A stretch of 64,000 nt of DNA from Opisthocomus hoazin (lineage: Eukaryota; Chordata; Aves; Opisthocomiformes; Opisthocomidae): NCBI RefSeq assembly GCF_030867145.1, contig NC_134417.1, forward strand, positions 12,067,577-12,131,576. The letters are read 5' to 3'. The notes beneath the pieces were generated by a model. The model was given only the letters and a program-made list of their open reading frames with translations. It was not told the origin of the DNA and did no database searches. The number at the start of each line of letters is the position of its first letter. Position 1 is the first letter of the stretch. Positions 12,821 to 64,000 of this stretch are shown piece after piece. Position numbers and translations under genes: made by a program.

Positions 12821-12880
12821 CGCGGCCCGGCGACCCCCGGCCCCTCGCGGCCCGGCGACCCCCGGCCCCTCGCGGCCCGG
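12821..12880. repeat. 25-bp GC-rich tandem duplication in U2SURP promoter
   Basis: Two identical 25-bp units (12821-12845 and 12846-12870), followed by the first 10 bases of a third. The unit consists of CGCGGCCCGG followed by CGACCCCCGGCCCCT. It lies about 350 bp upstream of the U2SURP start codon, inside the CpG island. Confidence 0.9.
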
Positions 12881-13211
12881 CTTCCCCTGGCTTCCCCGCC
12901 CCGCCGCGGCCGGCTGCCAGGCAGACCGGGGTTGCCTAGCGACTTCATGCCGGTTTGCTGCTGCTGCTGCTGCTGAGAGAGCAAGGGACCCCGGGCGGGA
13001 GCGCTGCGGGGCAGGCGGGATGCCGCGGGGCACCGCACCGCCCGGCCCGCCCCCGCCTCCCCGCTGAGGAGGGGACGCGGCGACAGGCCCCGCCCGGGCG
13101 GAGGCCGCCCCATCGGCGGCTCGGCCATCGGCTTCGCGCCCTCCGCTCACGGGCTCGGTGGGATCGGCGCTCGCTTCCTCGCCGCCAGGGCTGAGCGAGG
13201 GGAGAGGCAAG

Positions 13212-59760
<46,549 letters not shown>

Positions 59761-60122
59761 CAATGTTAATATTTTTTATGATGCTGTCACTTACTGGAAA
59801 TGCGGTTTTGTTTTTGTGCCTGAGCAGTCTGTTAAAAAACAAAAAAGCATTCCTGATTTTTATGGGTTTCTTTTTTTTGTGAATGCACGTGTATACTCAT
59901 GAGTATCGGCATCTGTAGACCTGTCTTTGTTTTATATTGTACAAAATATCTTCCTGTGACTATTTCCCAAAAACAAACATTTTGTGTTTAGAAGTTTCAT
60001 CAGAAATGTGTGTAACTGATCTGCTGGCAGTAGTGATATTTTGTTTTAGAATGTTGTGACATAGCAGAAATAACTGAAATGTTCCCCCTTTTTGTAGCTT
60101 TGACAATTTGAATTAGATTTCA

Positions 60123-60128
60123 AATAAA
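60123..60128 (+). terminator. U2SURP: U2SURP proximal polyadenylation signal
   Basis: AATAAA about 365 nt after the stop codon, followed within 20-45 nt by a GT-rich stretch (GATGTTGTTTTCTTG), as expected for a cleavage site. The most likely short 3' UTR end. Confidence 0.65.
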
Positions 60129-60519
60129 ATCTGAACAGAAAATGAAGATGTTGTTTTCTTGCCCCACTGGTGATACAGATCTCGAAAGGAATTCATAGTT
60201 TGTTTGGAAGTGCTGTGTATTTCAGACATAACTATGGTGTTTAGATCTTTCAGTACAGTGGTAGCTCTGTTCCTGTTTTTGCTAGTTTGACTGTCCAGAT
60301 AAAAGCACCTTTTGAATCCAGCGGATGGGTTTTCTGTCCTACCGTGACACTTCACTGTAAGAGCAGTTGAATAGTCTGGTACCTGCCATGAGAAGCATTA
60401 CAAGTAAACCTTTGCTTTCTATTTCTCCATTTTAATTGCAGGGAATATTTGTGATGCCAGAGTATTGTTCTTGTTTGTTTTTAAAAAAGGGCCTCTGCAG
60501 AGATGCATCATATGTATGG

Positions 60520-60556
60520 GTATGTATATCATATATATATATATATGTATATGATG
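60520..60556. repeat. TA microsatellite
   Basis: TATGTATATCATATATATATATATATGTATATG, an (AT)n-type repeat with about 10 core dinucleotides, in the long 3' UTR or immediate downstream flank of U2SURP. Confidence 0.8.
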
Positions 60557-61005
60557 TATCAATAACAAGCCATATTTATGGCATGCATGGGGAACAAGAA
60601 AAGGACAGCAAGCCTGAGGCTGTAGGACTTCTTTCTTAAATATAGGTAAAAAAGTTGCAACCTACAGTACACTGTTGTTCTCTAAAACTGATTTTTACTC
60701 CAAAAGGATAGCTTTTACATTATTTTATTGAATTTATTCCTCTGTTGTGGACATTCTTCAAAATGGGAGAAACGTAAAATTTTTAATTAATATTTTATTT
60801 ATTAATATTTTGGAATCAGTAGGCTGTTTAACTTTTTTTAAGGTTAGGCTTTTCCCTTCTCCAAACCTGTTCTGTGTGTTAGGCATTGATGTGGCTTTAA
60901 ATGGCTTTACCTTGGTCTCTGATCATGCAACCTTTCTGTGGGTGGGTGGAGGGATGAGAAATGGGGAGGGTTCAATGTTTATACTTGGAGGTGTGGGCAG
61001 ATTGT

Positions 61006-61011
61006 AATAAA
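61006..61011 (+). terminator. U2SURP: U2SURP candidate second polyadenylation signal
   Basis: AATAAA about 1.25 kb after the stop, followed by a modest GT-containing stretch (CCTGTGAACTGTTTC) at about +25 to +40. Use is inferred from sequence only. Confidence 0.45.
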
Positions 61012-64000
61012 AACGTAACATGCAAAGGGATCTGGCCTCCTGTGAACTGTTTCTAAAAGCTGTACTTAACTACAGGTAGAGAGTGCTGGATGATGGCCTG
61101 CTATTATACTTGTGAATCTACTGGTTTCAAAAATTTTGTGAATGTGCCAGGGAAAATCTTATGTTGTACATGTATATAGCCTAAGAGGCAACACTTTCAA
61201 AAGCAGGATCTAAAATGTCTTTAAAAAATGTGAATATTTAATTTTTTCTAAAAAATCAAAATATATATATTTTCTTTTTTTTTTTTTTCCCTGATGGCAG
61301 GCTTTGTTATAAGATTACATAGATTTTTGCAAATGTGAGAATTAAGTGGAGAGTTCTTTGCTGCTGAGAACTGAGAGATGATCTGGAATACTGAACATAC
61401 GGAGAATGCATGTGTACTGTAAAGACTTTCTTAGAATGAGTCTTGAATAGATGCACTAATAATGAGAAACTAATACACCTTACATCTGTTCATATTACGT
61501 TATAAAGAATCTTTTAGAAATATGCAGAGTTTATTTTTCATATTTTTCTTCCTGTAACATAAGGTGCTTTAGGTGTACAGGTTTTGGTAGCTAAACCATT
61601 AGAAACTCAATTGTTTTTTTCTTAAATGCTGTGTATTCGCACCTGGCACAGAGCAGGTAAGATCTTGTAGAGCAAAAAGTAGGTACTGAAATAGTTGGGG
61701 ACAGGGAGAATCCAAATTTTACAACAGGAAGAAGATCACTTCAGATCCAATTAACTCTTTTATCTTGTAGCTGTTTATAAATGGAAGAGTGATAAATGGC
61801 ACCGTTCTGGGTGAAGTGAGACTAAAGATAGTTTGCCACAGGAATATTCTGTCTGCAGAATCAATTGTGTATTTCATTTAATAGCTAAAAACCCTCAGGG
61901 CAGAAAATCACTTAGCATTATAGGTTAGCCATACTTTTCAATAATTAATTTTGATTTCAGCTTTTGTAAAATTCTCATCAGTGATTACAAAAGGCTCAAG
62001 CCAAGTAGTAGAGGAGCGCACCCATTAGACTTTATTTCGTAACAGCTTTATTATGCAGTACCTTTTCTCAGTATCTTTATTCTCTTAAATACCATTCTCA
62101 TACCTCTTGTTCTTTCCTTCATAGCCTGGGCTTTAGAAAAGCTGTCTTGTACCTTGTCTTTTAAGAGCAATGAAGAATCTATATACTTAACTGGATGCCT
62201 GTTATTTCTCCACTTGAAAAGAGCATCTTTTGATCCTACTTACTCTTTTCATATTCTTCCCTTCTTTTATAAATAGTTTTGTTTATAGCTTGGCTTTTCT
62301 GCAAAGAAGAGGGTGGGGGAGACAGCATCTGGTAACAAATCTTTTGTTAAAGATGCATATTAATACTCAGGACTGAAAATTAGGCTGCCTGTGAAATATG
62401 TTTTTCTTAGGTCCTTTTGCAGCAGTGAGGTATAGTCTCAGTGTGCCATTACTGCGTGACTTGTGTTTCTGCAGCTTTGGAGGGTGAAATGGTGAAAACC
62501 GTCCAGTCGATGTAGGGTAGGGGTAGTTTAACTATTGATCCTGGGATTCAGAAAGTAGTCTGGAGATGGCTCCATGGGGGGACGGGACAGAAGCTCTGAG
62601 CTGAGGAGGCGTGATGCAGTGTTTCCACGTGGTTTTTTGTGGTTGCCGGTGAAGAGGAGAGCCCGTTGTCCTCTACCACCCCACAGCCAGTGAGCACCTG
62701 ACCCTTTGCTTTGGGAGGGGAAGGAGGCATGGGTGGGTAAGGGGCTTCTCTGTCCTCTCCTGCCCTGCCTTATGGATGGCACCAGAGGTAAATAGTCATG
62801 CCTTAGTGTTTAGGTTTGTCCAAAGCAGAGAAACAGTGCAGCCTGAAATGGCGGCTGGTGGGGCCCACCTCAGCGTGGGATCCCATCAGAAATGGAATGT
62901 AGCTGGTGTGTTCCCAGGGGTGTACTGGAGACCGTGGTGCTGGTACATCGTGCTGAGCCTACCCACCGCTCTGTAGGACATTCAGGTATTTATGCAAAGG
63001 CCTGCTAGGTATGGAGTTGCAAGTTCATCTCCATGTTTTCTGAGCCCCTCCTGCCCTCTGTCTCTGTAAGAACTGGACTCCGAGCAGGTGGGCCCTGGCT
63101 TGGTGGAGAAAAGCTGCTTGGTTGCATAGAGTCTGACAACGAAAATCTTTCCTTACCAGTGTTACAGAAGCGTTTATATTTGAATTGCCTTTTTTGAGCT
63201 CTGTGACTTCCTTTGACTGCTGGGCGCACCAGCTGCATGTAGGTTCTGTAATGCTATTTGAGGAGGAGTCGGTTTCTGACGGCCAGTGTCAGGCTGTTAT
63301 TTGGGCACTAGGCACTCTGCCCGTGTGCTGTCCCCGCCTCCCCCGCCGAGGTTCTGAAGTGTAAGAATAAACCACTGATGCACAAGGCTAACAAATTCTG
63401 TTTTCCCAAGCACGTTTTTAGAATCGCAACTATCGTTAACATGGGTTCACCTGTCCCGGTGACACCACATGTGCTCCCGCTTTCTGCGTTGACAAATCAC
63501 CTTCTGTACTGATACAGCAGCTCTGCCTGCACAGACGTGAACCCTGTGAAGTTGCAGGATTACTGCATTGATTTTGTTTTTCTGCATGCAAAACTACTGC
63601 TGTGCTTTTTCAATTATGAACTTACGATTATCCCCACTGTTGTGATAGTTTTCAAACTTGTACTGGTTTTATTTAATAAAATTCTGTGGAAAATTTGATA
63701 GCTGAAACTGTAAAAATTGCATCAGACCTCCAATCTGGCGTGAGCTACTATCTGAGACATCTAAGTTACAGAGCACTAAAATGGGAAATCGAGATTTATC
63801 TTTAGGGGGTTCTTGGGGATCAGCCAGGGTTTGAGGCATGTTCTTGGCATGTTGAAAAGAAAATAGCACTGTCTGACCTGTGCCTGTAAGTGGAAGGCAT
63901 CTGGAAGGAGTTCATGTGACATGACTTAAAAACTAGAGTCTTCTGATGAGAAAAGCAAGATTGGCCAAAAATGGCAAATCTCTTCTGAGTGTCTTTGCTT
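61012..64000 (+). other. Downstream of U2SURP: possible long 3' UTR and intergenic DNA
   Basis: No coding exon was recognised to the end of the window. A TA/poly-T tract lies at 61,258-61,290, and moderate-GC patches at 62,560-62,960 and 63,290-63,350 give short open frames without family character. Additional AATAAA hexamers at 63,366 and 63,675 could end a long U2SURP 3' UTR. The next gene in human gene order, CHST2, was not seen. Confidence 0.55.
63675..63680 (+). terminator. Possible distal polyadenylation signal
   Basis: AATAAA in TTTAATAAAATTCTGTGG, 3.9 kb after the U2SURP stop. Another hexamer lies at 63,366-63,371. Either could serve a long U2SURP 3' UTR. Weak evidence: such hexamers occur by chance in AT-rich DNA. 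Confidence 0.25.

Noticed and set aside
62528-62976. Moderate-GC patch downstream of U2SURP, considered as the start of a next gene.
   Set aside because: Open frames on both strands are short, with no domain or splice pattern, and no CpG density typical of a promoter.

Overview
The window is vertebrate nuclear DNA, almost certainly from a bird. Two pieces of evidence point to birds. Two interspersed copies have the 3' end of avian CR1 retroposons, one finishing in the typical ATTCTGTG-type octamer repeats. The gene pair PAQR9 and U2SURP is also arranged as on human 3q23. There is no sign of bacterial or viral gene organisation, and no CRISPR array, tRNA or rRNA was seen.

Layout: positions 1-2,900 are non-coding and probably include the 3' UTR of the intronless minus-strand gene PAQR9 (coding 4133 down to 2907). 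PAQR9 sits in a strong CpG island that runs to about 5,050. About 9 kb separates its start codon from that of the next gene. This stretch is mostly single-copy-looking and contains a G-quadruplex-prone CCCCA repeat. A second CpG island (about 12,400-13,900) covers the first exon of U2SURP, which is transcribed divergently on the plus strand.

U2SURP (SR140, U2 snRNP-associated SURP protein) fills the rest of the window: 27 coding exons from 13,212 to 59,760. I placed the exons by reading frame, splice sites and recognition of the vertebrate protein. Joined, they give 2,964 nt, or 987 residues, in one unbroken frame. In order they encode a short N-terminus, a basic coiled region, an RRM, a SURP module, a CID domain, an acidic region with repeated LDGxP units, a cwf21-like helix and an RS tail. 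All introns are GT-AG except intron 14, which is an 87-nt GC-AG intron. One exon of about 132 nt that I recall from the mammalian protein was not found between exons 2 and 3. After the stop there are several polyadenylation signals (60.1, 61.0, 63.4 and 63.7 kb).

Repeats lie in the introns: a 12-bp pyrimidine tandem repeat and a CR1 in intron 2, a second CR1 in intron 6, and an LTR-like element in the 8.4-kb intron 23. The two genes are not known to work together. PAQR9 is a membrane receptor-family protein and U2SURP is a nuclear splicing and 3'-end factor. I found no credible undescribed biological system. The most interesting points are gene-structure details of U2SURP: the GC-AG in-frame intron, the apparently missing exon, the very short exons and a tandem donor.
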